Assembly: GCA_032358165.1 (NCBI GenBank)
Contig: JAALGY010000052.1
Span: 2,594,435 to 2,658,434, forward strand
Direction: 5' to 3'
From: Diplosphaera chodatii
Taxonomy: Eukaryota; Chlorophyta; Trebouxiophyceae; Prasiolales; Stichococcaceae
DNA length: 64,000 nt
Part shown: piece by piece, positions 37,601-49,478 of the stretch
Numbering within the stretch: the stretch's first letter is position 1
Layout of the letters: the number at the start of each line of letters is the position of its first letter
Translations under genes and position numbers: made by a program
The notes under the pieces: generated by a model
The model's input: the letters and a program-made list of their open reading frames with translations, nothing else
Database searches by the model: none
What the model was told of the DNA's origin: nothing

Positions 37601-40600
37601 GTCACCCACTTTCCTGTCTACACATGTTCAAAGCATCGCAGTCAGGCTGCCTAGACCTGCCCCAGGCGTCACTTTAGATGTGGCTGTGCTGAACACCGGC
37701 TCTGCTGCTCTGCAGGCGTCTGAGCAGGTGCAGCAGCCCTTCCTGGCGCTCATGCTGGTCTGCTCCACGCAGCAGCACGAGGCGATGTGGGAGCAGGTGC
37801 ATGCACGGTCACTTCACTACTCTGCATGGAAATCATGCATACTGTGAGGCTGCATCCCGTCCCAGTGACTGTAGAAGGAGTCTTGTTGGAGCCAAGCCGA
37901 CCTGAACCCTGTCCTGCTCTGCTCTGTGCCCGCTAGCCTGCAAAGACTTGGTGCAGGTTGTTGGCCGTACAGCTTTGGAAAGTGGCCCGCCGCTGCTTGC
38001 AGGTGCTGGAGACGAGCATCAAGCAGCTGGCGGGCTTCGACTTCACGAAGACCGACCGCCTGGACGGCACCCTGTTCACGCTGGACCTGCTGACGCGTGC
38101 GCCGCTGCTACAGCAAGCGCTGGTGAGCACAAGACCTGGTGCAGCAAAAGTGCAGGCTTTGCAGCTCTGTTGTGTGTACATGCACAATGCACTAGTTGGC
38201 GTCATAATTGTATGCTCATTTTGGTTCGCACTTAAGCACGGCACCCTGCATGCCAGATAATCAGCTATGCATGTGGGTGCATCTAGCTGCAACCCACAAC
38301 ATGCAGCTGCGGCTCCGGCTTTCCCAAGAGGCAGATGCGGCTGCTACTTTCTCAAGGCAATGCAGGGATGTCTGCCAGACCGTGCGCAACAGTTCTGCCT
38401 TCAACATTCACATCCTGTATGCTATCCCGTGCAGGCAAGTGTGCTGCTGCGCGAAGCTGAGGCAGCGGGCGCCTTCATCGGCAGCAAACTCGAGAAGACG
38501 TCTTTCCTGGCGCCGCTGCTGCAGGGTGGGCACAATTGCGCCTGCCTCCGCAGACTTGCTCATGCCTCACAGCAGCGTAATGTCAGTCACCACTTCTGCC
38601 TGAGCCGTCGACATCTGTGAGCACCAGAGGTCCAGAAGCAGGGCAGCATGCTCTCATGTTGGACGGACGCGGATCCTGCTGCTGCAGTGGGCAGCGTGCC
38701 GGACGCAGAGTCCGTCCTGCGTGGGCGCCTGAAGTCGCCGGCGCGCGCGCTCTTTGAGGCGCTGCGCGGGTACCCCGGGAACCGCGGCGAGGCAGACGGC
38801 GCCGTGAGATTCCCCGCCCTTTTGCGTGTCTCATCCGCAGCGTGCTGAATGTTTCTGGCTAGAGCCTCCAGAACCTGCGAAGCCTGTGACCATCAGCGTG
38901 CCTACTGGAGCACAGCATATGCACGTGCCCAGCTGTTGCTGTGCGCTCTTGGCATCTTTTGCTGGCGCCAGCTGCCCATGCCAATGCACCTGCTGCGCTG
39001 CTGCGCAGGTGTCCTTCATCAGGCGCACCCTGGAGCGGGTGCAGGCGGCGCAGCGCGAGATTGCAATGCGGGTCATCAAGGCCAAGGTGACTGTGCCACC
39101 GACCCCCAGGCTGCAGGTCAAGACCCTAGAAGTACAGAGTATCTGGCCTGCAGGCGCTTGCGGCCTGTCTGCCTGTCCGCCACGCATGAATCACTGCCGC
39201 TTGAAAATGTCATGCAGCTGCTGTCACAAGCTCTGCACCACGCGTTTTGCCAGTGCATCCGGGGAGCGCCCTGAACTGCAACCCCACGCCACTATGCAGG
39301 GCACTGCGCTGCCGAAGGCGGGGCAGGAAGCGGTGCTGGCGTGGCTGGCGGCGGTGGCAGGCGCCAATACGCCGCGGGTTATGGGCGGCGAGGTGAGACG
39401 CCTAAACCCTTCAGTATGGAGAGGAGACCCTCGCGCCGGCTGCATCATGCTGGCACATGTGATTGTAGGCCCTCTCTTTCTTGCCAAGCTCGAGCAGCAC
39501 TGTGATAGCAACCACTCCAGCCTCAACATCACAGGTGTATGCCACTGAACACCTGTTCTTGTCACGATCAACAGGTGCAGGGCGTGGTCGGGACCAAGCC
39601 ACTGATGCACGGCTCGACGGACCGCTTCGCGCTGGGCGCCGCGTGCGTGGGGCTGCAGCTGTGCCGCCCCTTCCTGGCGGGGGAGGCAAAGCACATGGCC
39701 TTCCTGCGGCCCGAGTACCTGCGGACGGAGCGGCACAGGTGACTGCCTGGACGACTGGGCGAGGTGCTGCGTCACCTAACATAGAGTTCACTTGGATATT
39801 GTCATTGTCTGCGTGATCCCACATGAAAACCTCATCGAACAAGCAGTCTGTGAGTCCCGTGACTGACTCACGACCTCCGCGCTGTACTGTGTTCAGAAAT
39901 TTCTGAAGTATGTTGCTGATCATGTAGACGTGACGATCTCAAGCTCTTCCTGGATGTGCCTGGCTGCAGGTTTGGGAACTTCAGGGCCTGGACGAAGGTT
40001 CCGCCCCTGGCCGCGGCGCCAGGCGCTGCTACCCCCAGCAGCGCGGCAGACGCCGCGGCTGTCAGCTCGCCAGCAGAGCCATCAGCGGCCGCGCCTGCCC
40101 CGGGTGCGCAGCAGGATGCAGCTGCAGCGCCGGGCGGGGAACAGGACAGGGCAGCAGCCGCAGCGGCGGAGACGGCCTACCTGACGCCGCACCTGGGGCC
40201 CGGCGCGCCCCCGGCGCCGCACTTCGTGGCCGAGTGCTTCTTCATCACCGGGCAGCTCATGTCCACCGGCGTCATACCTGCAGGTCAGCATTGCACAGTG
40301 CACAAGCGGAGTCTCCTGGACAACGCAAGGGAAGCATGCTGAAAAGTCTGCTGCAAAGCTGTCGACCTGGCTGGCTGCATAGAAGGCAATGCACCCACGA
40401 TGCTCTGGCACAACTCGCAAGGACAGCGCTGCTTACATCTGCACCCCTGTGCTGCTGCAGCCAACCGGTATGTGCAGCTGATGGACGCGCTGCGGCGGGG
40501 GGAGCGCGGCAAGGATGTCAACGCCGAGGGCGGGGCGCACGGCATGGGCCGCGCGGCGTGGCTGCTGCACGACGCGACCACCGCGCAGCTGCTGCAGGAC

Positions 40601-43600
40601 GGCTTCGCCAGCGACGCCGTGCAGTACGCCGTGCTGCAGGTCGGGCGCTGCTCAGCTTATGCTGTTTCGCTGCACCTGCTGGTCCCGCCAGCTGTCGTTT
40701 CGACATGTTCACCAGCATCCGAGCGCGGGTGACGGTCCGTCAAGATGCTTGCCCAGTTTTGTCCTGCCTGCAGCCGACTGAGCCGTTTGCATCTTGCACG
40801 CCGCAGATCCGGTGGCTGGAGCGCCTGATCCACAGCCCAGACGCGCAGGCGGCGCTGGCGCTGGTGCCGGAGTCGCTGCCCAAGGACGCCGCCTCCTGGC
40901 TGACGTTCTGCGTGCAGTGCGGCCGCGCCGGTGGGTGGGCAGGCCGTGACCCAGCAGTTTTGTGCGCATCGCTAGCGTGGAGCCTTTGCAGCAAGCTACC
41001 AGCACCGCTGGCGACGTGGTGTCGTGATCCGCACGAGAGCATGTGGCGGAACACTTAGGTCCATCGGCGCAGTCATCTTTCACATAAGAGCTGACCTTGC
41101 GTTCCTGCTGTGCACAGACCTGGTGTCGGCGTCGGATGTGGGGGGCCTGGTGGGCGGCATCACCGCGGTGCTGGAGTGCCGCCACATCGCCAGCCCGCTG
41201 GTGGCGGACAAGATGGTCACGCTGCTGACGGCGATGCTGAAGGCGGACCAGCGGCGGGCGGGGCCCCTGGTGTCCGCCGCCTCCTCCCGCGCCCTCCGCC
41301 TGGCAGTGCTGGGTGCGTGCCCTGCAGCTGCTGTGCGAGATTCGGTGCCGGCATCAGCATGCTGAGCTCGGCGCACACTCCTTGCCTCATGTTTATCCTG
41401 GTTTTGGAGCCCGTGCAACTGCCTGCTGAGTATTGTGAACCCTAGCAATTGGAGCTCTGACGTCGTGGTGACTGCATATGCCAGGCACGGGCGCGGCGCA
41501 GCAGCACCTGCTGCCTGCGCTGATGCGCGTCTACGCAATGGCTGACGCAGTGGTGGGCCTCGATGTCGATCGCGACTCCTTCGACAAGTTCAGGTCTGCA
41601 TTTCACCAGGGTAACAGCCTGTCATTGACTGAGCTCCTTTGGACTGCTGTATTGCTGGCTTTGAAATGCTGAAGTGCACACGCATGACAGCCACTGACGG
41701 CACGGCTTCACTTGTGCCAGTCGGTGCCAGATACACATGACTTCTGCAGATGCAGATGGCACACAGCATCTGTTTCCTGGTGCTCTGCGCAGCATGCGGC
41801 ACCACATCGACGAGCTGCTGCTGGACATCTGGCGGGACCCGGCGCAGAAGAAAGCGCTCACGCGGCTCGCTGCCGAGGCAGCCGCGGCGAGCAAGTCGTC
41901 AGACGCTGGAGACCGGCAGCCCGACGACCTGCCAGCGAAGGGCGGCGGCGCGCTGCTGGTGGACTACGCTCGCGCGATGCTGAACAGCCTCATGTACATG
42001 CTCGGGGTGAGTGGTCGTCAGCCATGCTTCCTTGGGTGGGTTGCAGAACCGCCTTTGTCATCATGGCCAAGTCGTCAGCCGGTGCTTATCTGGTGCCGCC
42101 GACATATGAAGGGACGCGCCAGCAAAACCATCGCCAGCATGTCCTACGTGCATATAAGCGGACACGCGTGCGTCCTGTGGCAGCAGCATCTCGAGGCTGT
42201 GAGCTAATGCTGTGCCCATGGATGCTGTCGCAGGACTCACTGGAGCGCTTCTATGACGTGCACAACATCGAGCAGAACCAGGCTGACGAGGCCGCCTGGG
42301 CCGCGCTGCCCGCCTCGTGAGCTGCCTGTACTCTCCACACATGCCGTCATCTGCCTGGGCACTGTCATCAGCTGCCTGCCGCACATCGCCCAATTCAACA
42401 GCAGGAGAGCCTTCAGCCACAATACTAGCAGCCAGCCCCATGGCGCATGGCCGCAAGGGGATCTAGCAAGCGTGGCATGCGTGGCATGCAGGGAGCGGGA
42501 GACCAAGCTGCGCTTCCGGGAGTCGCAGCGGGGGCTGGGCGGCAGCTACATGCGCACCGCCGTCACCACGCTGCAGCTGCTGCTGGAGCTGGTGTCAGAT
42601 GAGCAGGTGCTAGGTTACTCCCTGCACCACATGTTCTGCTTACATGGCGTGCTGGTGTGCAGACAGCTGCATGAGTCCGAACGAGGATGTGGTGATAATT
42701 CAAGCTCAGCGCGTCACCAGTGTCCATGCTGTCACGGCAGCATAACGGCAATTTGGGAGCTGCTCACATACTCCAGCAGACTGGGGTTATGTACACCCAG
42801 TGCGCAGCGGCAATGCTGCTTTCATGGCAGCAGGCCATACAGGATACTGCTGCCATGCAGGTGGCAGCAACATTCCTCACGCCCGCGCTGATCGGACTGG
42901 CGGCGTTCTCCTCGCTGCACTTCCTGGAGCTGCTGGTGGGCCCCAAGGCCGCGGGCCTGTCCATCAACGACCCCGAACAGCTGGGTGGGCCGCCGCAGAT
43001 GCAGCACTGCTGTCGTGCTGTGTCGTGCCGCATCCAGCATGCAGCAGCACTTTGCACACAGGGCTGATGTGCCCTGAAGGGCTGATGCGCACAGCATCAT
43101 GGGCGCACCTTGCGAACTGGCCTCGATATACTTGCCATACTGCGCCACCATACAACAGCTGCAGGCAGCGTGCGGTAGTGCTACTGTGGCATCCTGTCTA
43201 CTGGGCCCTGCGCCGTGTGCAGGCTTCGACCCGGTGAAGCTGTCGGTGGCGGTCTCGGAGTTCATGCTGCACCTGGCGCGGCACCCGGTGTTTGTGCACG
43301 CCATCGCCGAGGAGCCGGACTACAACGAGGCCATCCTGAAGGCGAGTTGGCGCTGGTTCCGATGATCCCTGCGAATGGCTTTACAATGCTGCTTCGCAAA
43401 AGGCTGCACAGATGGCTCAGCGGCAGATGCAAACTGACTCTCCAACCACTGTCCCGGCAGGACTTCCATGACAAGGTGTCTGCAGGTGCGCTGGGTGCGC
43501 ACGGCCATGCGGTGGGCCTGGAGCAGCTCATGCAGCAGGTGGGCAGAGTCGCCACCTGCCTCGCACCTGGGGTTTCAACATGTGTTTGTGGCCAGGGATG

Positions 43601-45835
43601 TCCTTCTGGAGGCGTGCACACAAGGCGGGATGTGCGGTAGCCCTGCCTTCCCGGCCTGCAGCTGCGCTGGACACCCACATCACGCACAACTACAGCCGCT
43701 CGAGATTCGGAGCCGCCTCCCGGCGCTTTGGGCTCAGGCGTGCTCTCTGCTGGGTCGCAGGTCGCACAGATCAGGGGCAAGGAGGCAGCCGCAGCTGGAG
43801 GCCCTGCTGCAGGCGCCGACGAGGACCTGCAGCTAGGATTCGCGCAGCCGGAGCCCGAGAACCTCGAAGAGGTGGGGACTGCTCAGGATGTGCCTGGACC
43901 TGCTGCTCCGCAACACCCAGCCAGGCAGCTGCTGCGTAGTGATGCACATGCAGGTCACATGCTGCAGCAGCGGCCATGCCGCACCGCTGCAGCTACTGGC
44001 TTTGCTGCCAAAACCAGCTAGCCTGAAGTGACGCTGCTGCAGGCGTACCAGGCGGCGCTGGGCGGGGTGCAAACGGGCGACTTCGACTCCACGGCGCCGC
44101 GCGCCTACAGCAGCCTGTACGCCGAGCTGGCGGCCACCAACGCAGGTGTGCTTGCATACTGCTCTGTTGCCGGCACAGAAACGTCTGTCATACTGCCAGC
44201 ATTCTGCCATCCGAGCAGCAGTAGGCCAGTAGGTCAACTGCCACAGCATGCACCCGACTTTGCTTTTGTGGACTTCCCAGTGCTGGGGCTTGCGCACAGG
44301 CAGAGCGTGCTGTGATGCGTGCGGCCCGGAGACTGGCATGATCTCAGCAGGTGGCATGCTGGCTGCAGGCGACACGGCGGCCAAGATGCGGAAGCTGGGG
44401 AAGGAGCTCAAGGCGCTGGCGGGGCGCACGCGGCTGCCGATGAATGCGGCCGCCGCCATCTACCTGCGCTACGACTCCGACCGCATCGACAAGATGCGCG
44501 CCATCATCACCGGTGGGTTGAGCCTGGTGTACAGCTGGCCCTCCTACCAGCCTCACTACGCCTGGCATAGTAGCTGCACTATGCGCTGGACAACTTCACC
44601 TACTGATCGGAGCTCCAACTGCTTTGTCTGGATGCGCAATCGTGTGGCATGCTCTGCATTTGACTCGCCACATGATGTGTGACGTGGTGTGATGATGTAC
44701 ATTCACCGCTGCAGGGCCGGAGGACACGCCGTACGAGGGCGGGCTGTTCGTGTTCGACCTGTTCTTCCCGGCGCAGTACCCGCACCTGCCGCCCAGCATG
44801 AAGCTGGAGACGACGGGGCAGGGCAAGGCCCGCTTCAACCCCAACCTGTGAGCCGCCCTTCTGCTGCCCTGCCGCTTGGCCTGTTGCCTTGCACAGGAAC
44901 CACAGCACTGGCTATGTAGGGAGCCAGCATCGCAGGGCAGCAGAGGTGACTGTGGCATTCGTCTTGTGGTACCTGTGAAACTCTGTGAAACACTTGAGTG
45001 ATATTCAGCAAGCCTTGCTGCGCAGGTATGCGGACGGCAAGGTGTGCCTGTCGCTGCTGGGCACCTTCAGCTCGTCGGACGCCTCAGAGCGCTGGAACCC
45101 CGCCAGCTCCTCGCTGTTCCAGGTGCTGGCAGCATTGCTGGAGACATCATACTCCTGCATCCTGGTTGCCAGACTGTGTGGCTTGACGGCGCAGTTGCAG
45201 CTGCTCGCTGAGACTGGGTGCCTGCTGCTGTCGCAGGTGCTGCTGAGCATCCAGGGCATGATCCTGATTGGGGACCCGTACTTCAACGAGCCCAGCGTGG
45301 AGCAGATGCGCAGCACCGCGCAGGGCGCCTCCACGTGAGTGCTCTTGTCAGGATACAAACCGGCTCAGAGCCCGCTCTGTCGGTCTGCAGCGCGCCGACA
45401 TGTCCGTACACCGCAGGTCAGTGACCTCATCCTGCCACTGCGCTGCCCGTGCAGGTCTGCCGAGTACAACTTTGGCGTGCAGCTCAACACGATGCGGTGG
45501 GCGATGATCGACCAGCTGCGCCACCCGCCCCCCGGCTTCGAGGTGTGCAGCCTGCATAAACACTACTCTGCTGACAGCAGAGCTCCGAGAGATCAGCGCA
45601 CAGTCGTCTTTTGAGCAAGCCTCCAGTTCACAACGGATGCATGGTCGATCTGCGCTCTGTCATCTCTCTGCAGGAGGTGGTCAGCCAGCACTTCAGGCTG
45701 CTGCGGTGGCGCATCATGCGGACAGCGGCAAAGTGGTTGCAGGCAGCGCAGGCGCTGCCAGCCATCGACGACGTCAGCGTTGGGCGCATGCGGTCCACCG
45801 TCACAGAGCTGCATGGCCTGCTGGCGGCGCTGTGA
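34607..45835 (+). CDS. Fusion protein: UIMs + Ufd2/E4 core + BIRC6-type UBC (E2) domain, no U-box
   Basis: Thirty-six exons read in phase from ATG 34607 to TGA 45833-45835 (4632 nt, 1543 residues). Three UIM-like helices come first: [13 protein letters not shown] (residues 9-20), [15 protein letters not shown] (about 75-89) and [14 protein letters not shown] (about 179-192). A full Ufd2p core follows (about 216-1232), including [34 protein letters not shown] and [25 protein letters not shown]. Ufd2/E4 proteins extend polyubiquitin chains and normally end in a U-box. Here no U-box is found. The core leads through a short linker (exon 43761-43871) into a UBC domain like that of BIRC6/UBE2O-type giant E2s. 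An Ala/Pro-rich insert (exon 39970-40283) interrupts the core. Introns 35868-36123 and 43342-43460 use GC donors. It neighbours ATG16 head to head. Confidence 0.88.
34828..34849 (+). repeat. CAG run encoding polyglutamine
   Basis: Seven consecutive CAG codons in exon 2 of the E4-E2 fusion gene, between the first and second UIM-like motifs. Such runs are prone to length variation. Confidence 0.8.
35909..35945 (+). repeat. Short intronic tandem duplication
   Basis: The 19-base unit tgtgatgctgccgaatgac occurs twice in direct succession inside intron 35868-36123 of the E4-E2 gene. No function is apparent. Confidence 0.75.
44043..45835 (+). other. UBC (E2) domain block of the fusion protein
   Basis: Exons 44043-44145, 44369-44512, 44715-44847, 45026-45122, 45237-45334, 45455-45542 and 45674-45835. 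Landmarks are the N-terminal helix ([12 protein letters not shown]), [20 protein letters not shown], the [11 protein letters not shown] turn, [19 protein letters not shown] with the catalytic Cys (residue about 1403, codon 45045-45047), [19 protein letters not shown] and DPYFNEP. The segment after DPYFNEP ([19 protein letters not shown]) matches the extension typical of BIRC6-like E2s. The HPN-equivalent is NPN. All parts needed for thioester formation appear intact. Confidence 0.9.
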
Positions 45836-46202
45836 CTGAGCATTCACAGCAGCGTGCAGAGCGGATGTGCTTGTACATGTGAGGATCTGGTGTAGAGTGC
45901 AGACCACTCTGAGGCAGTGTGGCTGCGCATAGAGGATGCCGTACAATCGATAGATCATGGAGTATTATGCGGTGTAGCACACGAGTTCTGATGTCGTTTC
46001 ACCTTCTAGCAATCTCTAGTGAGTGATGCTCCGTACCTAAGACTGTTATGAGCAACAAGCTGGGTCAACCAGTGCTCGGCATAGCCCGCGGTTGGCAGCG
46101 TGCCAGGACCGTTCGTGCAACAGCTAGTAGTCACAAAATCAACACCGCCAACCCCAACTGGCGAAGCGGAACTGCATGTGACGTCGCTCTGACAGGGTCC
46201 CA
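45836..46202. other. Convergent intergenic region (E4-E2 / oligoribonuclease)
   Basis: 367 bp between the stop codons of converging genes. It should contain both 3' ends. No coding or repeat feature is seen. Confidence 0.5.
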
Positions 46203-47962
46203 CTACCGCCGCTGTCGCTGACCCTGCTGCCGCTGCTGCTGATGCCGGTGCCGCTGCTGCTGTTGCTGCTGCGATTCTTCTGACTGCTGCAGCTCGGCTG
46301 GCTTGAAGATGCTCCTCCTGCATGACACACCCGGTACCACATGATCGGTGGTGAAGGCTTTACCAGGCACCTACTGAGCTGCCCTTCTCAGCAGCGTTAT
46401 GAACGTTGACCCTGCCGCCGCAGCGTACACCACCCGCAGCACTGAAAGTACCTGTAGTGGCGCAGCTGCCGGATGGAGTCCTGGATGTCGGACAGCGCGG
46501 TGTGGGCGTTGCGCTTGCGGGGCGCCTTGTTGTACTCTGCCGGGTACCACCGCCGGCACAGCTCCATCACCGTGCTGACATCCTGCAATTCAGGACACAA
46601 CCACCGTTCATCGCAGGATCGACATCAGGTGGGTGCCTGTCACTTGCACATGCAGCAGGGTGGTCAGCATGGGCCCGAGTGCGTGGCCAATGGGCTTCAA
46701 GCTGCAAGAGCATACTGGGGCTGCCAACCGTACAACAGGCCGACACTCACCACAACACGGTAGGGCAAGTGCGCCGCCAGCCGCGGCATGTCCTTCCGCA
46801 GGAACGCCAGGTCCACGTGCACGCTGCTGCCTGCGTGTCAGCCATATTATGCCCTGTGACGAGCACTCATACATGCTGCATGCTGCAGCAGATGCGATGC
46901 TGAGTGCGCACAGATGCAGGAGCGGACTGCAAGCTTGAACCACAGAAGTGCCAGCGCCAGACCTGCCAGGTGGTGCCGGGTTGTGTCATCAGTATACCGT
47001 TGCACAAAGTCCAGCACCCGCTCCTCCGCCTCCTGCAGGCAGGCACCAGTCTGCGCCCCTGGTGTTCATGACTGCTGTGGCTGTTGCGTGCTGCAGGCAG
47101 TGCGGCTATGATTACAGTGTGCCTGCTTGGCAGCAACAGATCACGAGTCTTAGAGCACCGACCTGCATGCTGACGGCTGAGGCGCGGCAGCGGGCGGTGA
47201 GGCCCGAGGCGCCGTGGTGCTCGCACGACCAGGCGTTCATGCCGTCCAGCACCTCGTCGCTGTGGTGGATCGCCACCTCTGGGCCCTGCTTCACACATGT
47301 CCAGCCGTCAGCGCGTGTATCGGTTGTGCGCAACGTGCTGCAGCTACCGACAATGTGCTGCCGCTGCATATCACAGACGCGGCCGTGCAGCTGATGAGCA
47401 CACAGTGCAGCCCTAGCTGGCTGGCGGCTCACTCACTGGGAGCTCGTTCTGCAGGTGGCTGTCCGTGATGATGACGGCGATCTCGATGATGGAGTCCCGC
47501 CGCGGATCCAGCCCCGTCATCTCCAGGTCCATCCAGATCAGCGCGTTCTGCACCAGGCCCGCTCGTGGCGGGGCCGCTGGTGCTGCTGTATCCCCTGGCG
47601 ATGTGCTGGGTGCCTGCGATGCTGCTGCGGCGCTGCCGCCAGCAGTGTCTGCCACTGCTGCGCCCACTGCGGATGCGTAGCTGCGCCCGTTCGCCAGCAC
47701 AGCTTGCGTGCTGCAGCAGCATGATACCTGATCGGGTCTGTGTCACGCTGTCAGCGCGAGACATGTCCGTGCAGAATAGACTGGGCGTTGAGTACGCCAT
47801 GCGGCATGCCGCACATGCCGCACACCTTTCGGCTGGGTCTGTTGGCTTCCTGTCGGCTCCGGGCGGCTGCATCCTTGTCGATTCTGCCTCTGGCTCTTTT
47901 GACGGCTCTGCTGGTTCGGTGTCCTGCACCGACAGCCGCTGCAGCGCGGCATAGTAGCTCAT
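46203..47962 (-). CDS. Oligoribonuclease (REXO2-like DEDDh exonuclease)
   Basis: 3'-5' exonuclease that degrades nano-RNAs (2-5 nt) to mononucleotides; the eukaryotic form is often organellar. Seven exons in phase: 47826-47962, 47437-47710, 47163-47285, 46963-47032, 46751-46830, 46452-46582, 46203-46317 (309 residues). The DEDDh residues are visible: D107 and E109 in [10 protein letters not shown]208 in [11 protein letters not shown]255 and D260 in [13 protein letters not shown]. The family's RWYP...K segment is also present. The protein carries an N-terminal Ala/Ser/Pro-rich extension of about 95 residues, which could be a targeting region, and a Gln/Arg-rich tail after the catalytic domain; bacterial homologues are about 180 residues. 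The upstream exon supplies the only ATG in phase. The first exon ends at a weak-looking junction, so the N-terminus is less sure than the domain. Confidence 0.9.
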
Positions 47963-48637
47963 GTCGCCGCAGCCGCCTGGCGCGCGGCAGTGCTGTTCGA
48001 GCTGCTGCAGAATGGCGAGGGTGCGATCAGAGTGTCAACATACCGCAAGTGATTAGATCTACTGGAGCATCAGTGTCGAAACGACAGAGACTGACTGATT
48101 TGGTCGCAGTTGATCGCTTGTTGCACAGCAGATGCAAACCTATGAAAAGCAGGAGCAAAACCTGCGGATCTCAGCACCTCGTGGTGATGATCACGCCGAT
48201 CAGTAAGCAGAGTGCCACCATCAGAAGTGATCGCAGCGATGCCGAGCACGGACATGCAAGGCTCGCTGTCTGACAGCATGGGCAATGCTACAGGGTGGGG
48301 ATGCAATCACTGCTATTCTGCTATATGATGGCAGTGTCGATGTGTGCAAGCATTGACATGTGAAAGATTGTTCATTCACAACTGGTGTATTTGCGGCGAA
48401 GCAGATGTGAGGGCTGCAGGGCTTTCAAACAGATCTGAGGTTGGATTGCTAGTGGGCTGGCGCCGTGACGCCATAGGAACTGTGCCAGCATGCGGTTCAG
48501 TCCTTGTGACTTTGAGCTGCGGTATGTGCTACCTGCAGCTTCGCAGGATCATATGCCGATGCGCACCCAACAGCTGCAAGCCTGGCCAGCTGCAGCGGCA
48601 GCATGCGGCAAGCGCCCCTTTTCCAGCGGCAGTGCAA
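47963..48637. other. Intergenic region upstream of oligoribonuclease
   Basis: About 675 bp likely holding the oligoribonuclease promoter (minus strand). I see no supportable exon, RNA gene or repeat. Confidence 0.4.
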
Positions 48638-49340
48638 ATGGCAAACGTGAACGCGTATGTTGATCGGCTCAACGCATGTGAGGTTGATGGGGTGCCGACT
48701 GTGCTGCTTCGCGACGTGTTTATGGTAGGAAACAGGTGCGATGCTCCAGCAGCAGTGAAGCAACGCTGGCTGAGAAACTGCAGCAGGCAGGATCTCGCGC
48801 CGTCGGAATCAAGGCACATGCAGCCTGCTCTGCCAAACTGGCATCGTCATCATACACACCTTGCAGTCATGTGCACTTGCAAGCGTGTGCTACTACGCAG
48901 GAGCAGCAGCAGCAGCGGTACATTGTCAGCAGCAGCCCCCGCAGCAGCAGCTGCCGCGGGCGGGGCCAGACGGTGACGCTGCAGCGTAAGCCTTCTGGCG
49001 GCGCAGATCGGCTGTGTTGTTCGGACATGACATCCTTGAACTTCCAAAGTGGCGACGGCCTCAGCAGGAAGCTTCAGAGCAGCCACCTGCTGTGTGGACC
49101 CTGGGGCCGCAGGTGATAGTGATCACCCCTTGCATTGCCTTCCTTTGACGAGTGGACAGATGCACGCTTCCGAAGTGCATTCAGCGGCAGAGCAAGTATG
49201 ACTTACCGTCAGTAAACCTGTTTGCGGTCTCTCAGCAGGATGAGCAACAGTTCTCACAGCAGCACGCCGCCCTGCTGGCGCCGCGCCCATCTGCGCGCAG
49301 CTGGTCATCTACTAGAACTTGCTGCACGCACGCTTGAACG
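48638..49340 (+). other. Possible exons of an unrecognised gene
   Basis: A frame open from ATG 48638 begins MANVNAYVDRLNACEVDGV and reaches a GT donor at 48736; its composition is protein-like. A second block near 49278-49335 encodes a Leu/Ala-rich helix (HLLELAARTLERLAPR). I could not join them in one consistent model and recognise no domain. They may belong with the blocks at 49479-50396. Confidence 0.3.
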
Positions 49341-49478
49341 TCTGGCGCCCAGGTGCAGGTTTCCAGGTATGCTTTTATGGGCGGAATGTGCATCATGTGG
49401 GCAGGCACATTGCAGTGCGCCACACGCATTGCGCACCCAGCTTGCAACATAGCTCCTATTTGATGCCCGGCCCTGCAG

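Noticed and set aside
43461..44145. A U-box between the Ufd2 core and the UBC domain
   Set aside because: Exons 43461-43538, 43761-43871 and 44043-44145 encode a His/Gly-containing segment, an acidic linker and a helix; none shows the U-box hydrophobic core or its conserved DP/P motifs.
34607..45835. Two separate genes (E4 and E2) instead of a fusion
   Set aside because: Every junction through the boundary keeps phase, there is no stop or poly(A)-like signal between them, and no new start context precedes the UBC. Still worth testing by cDNA.
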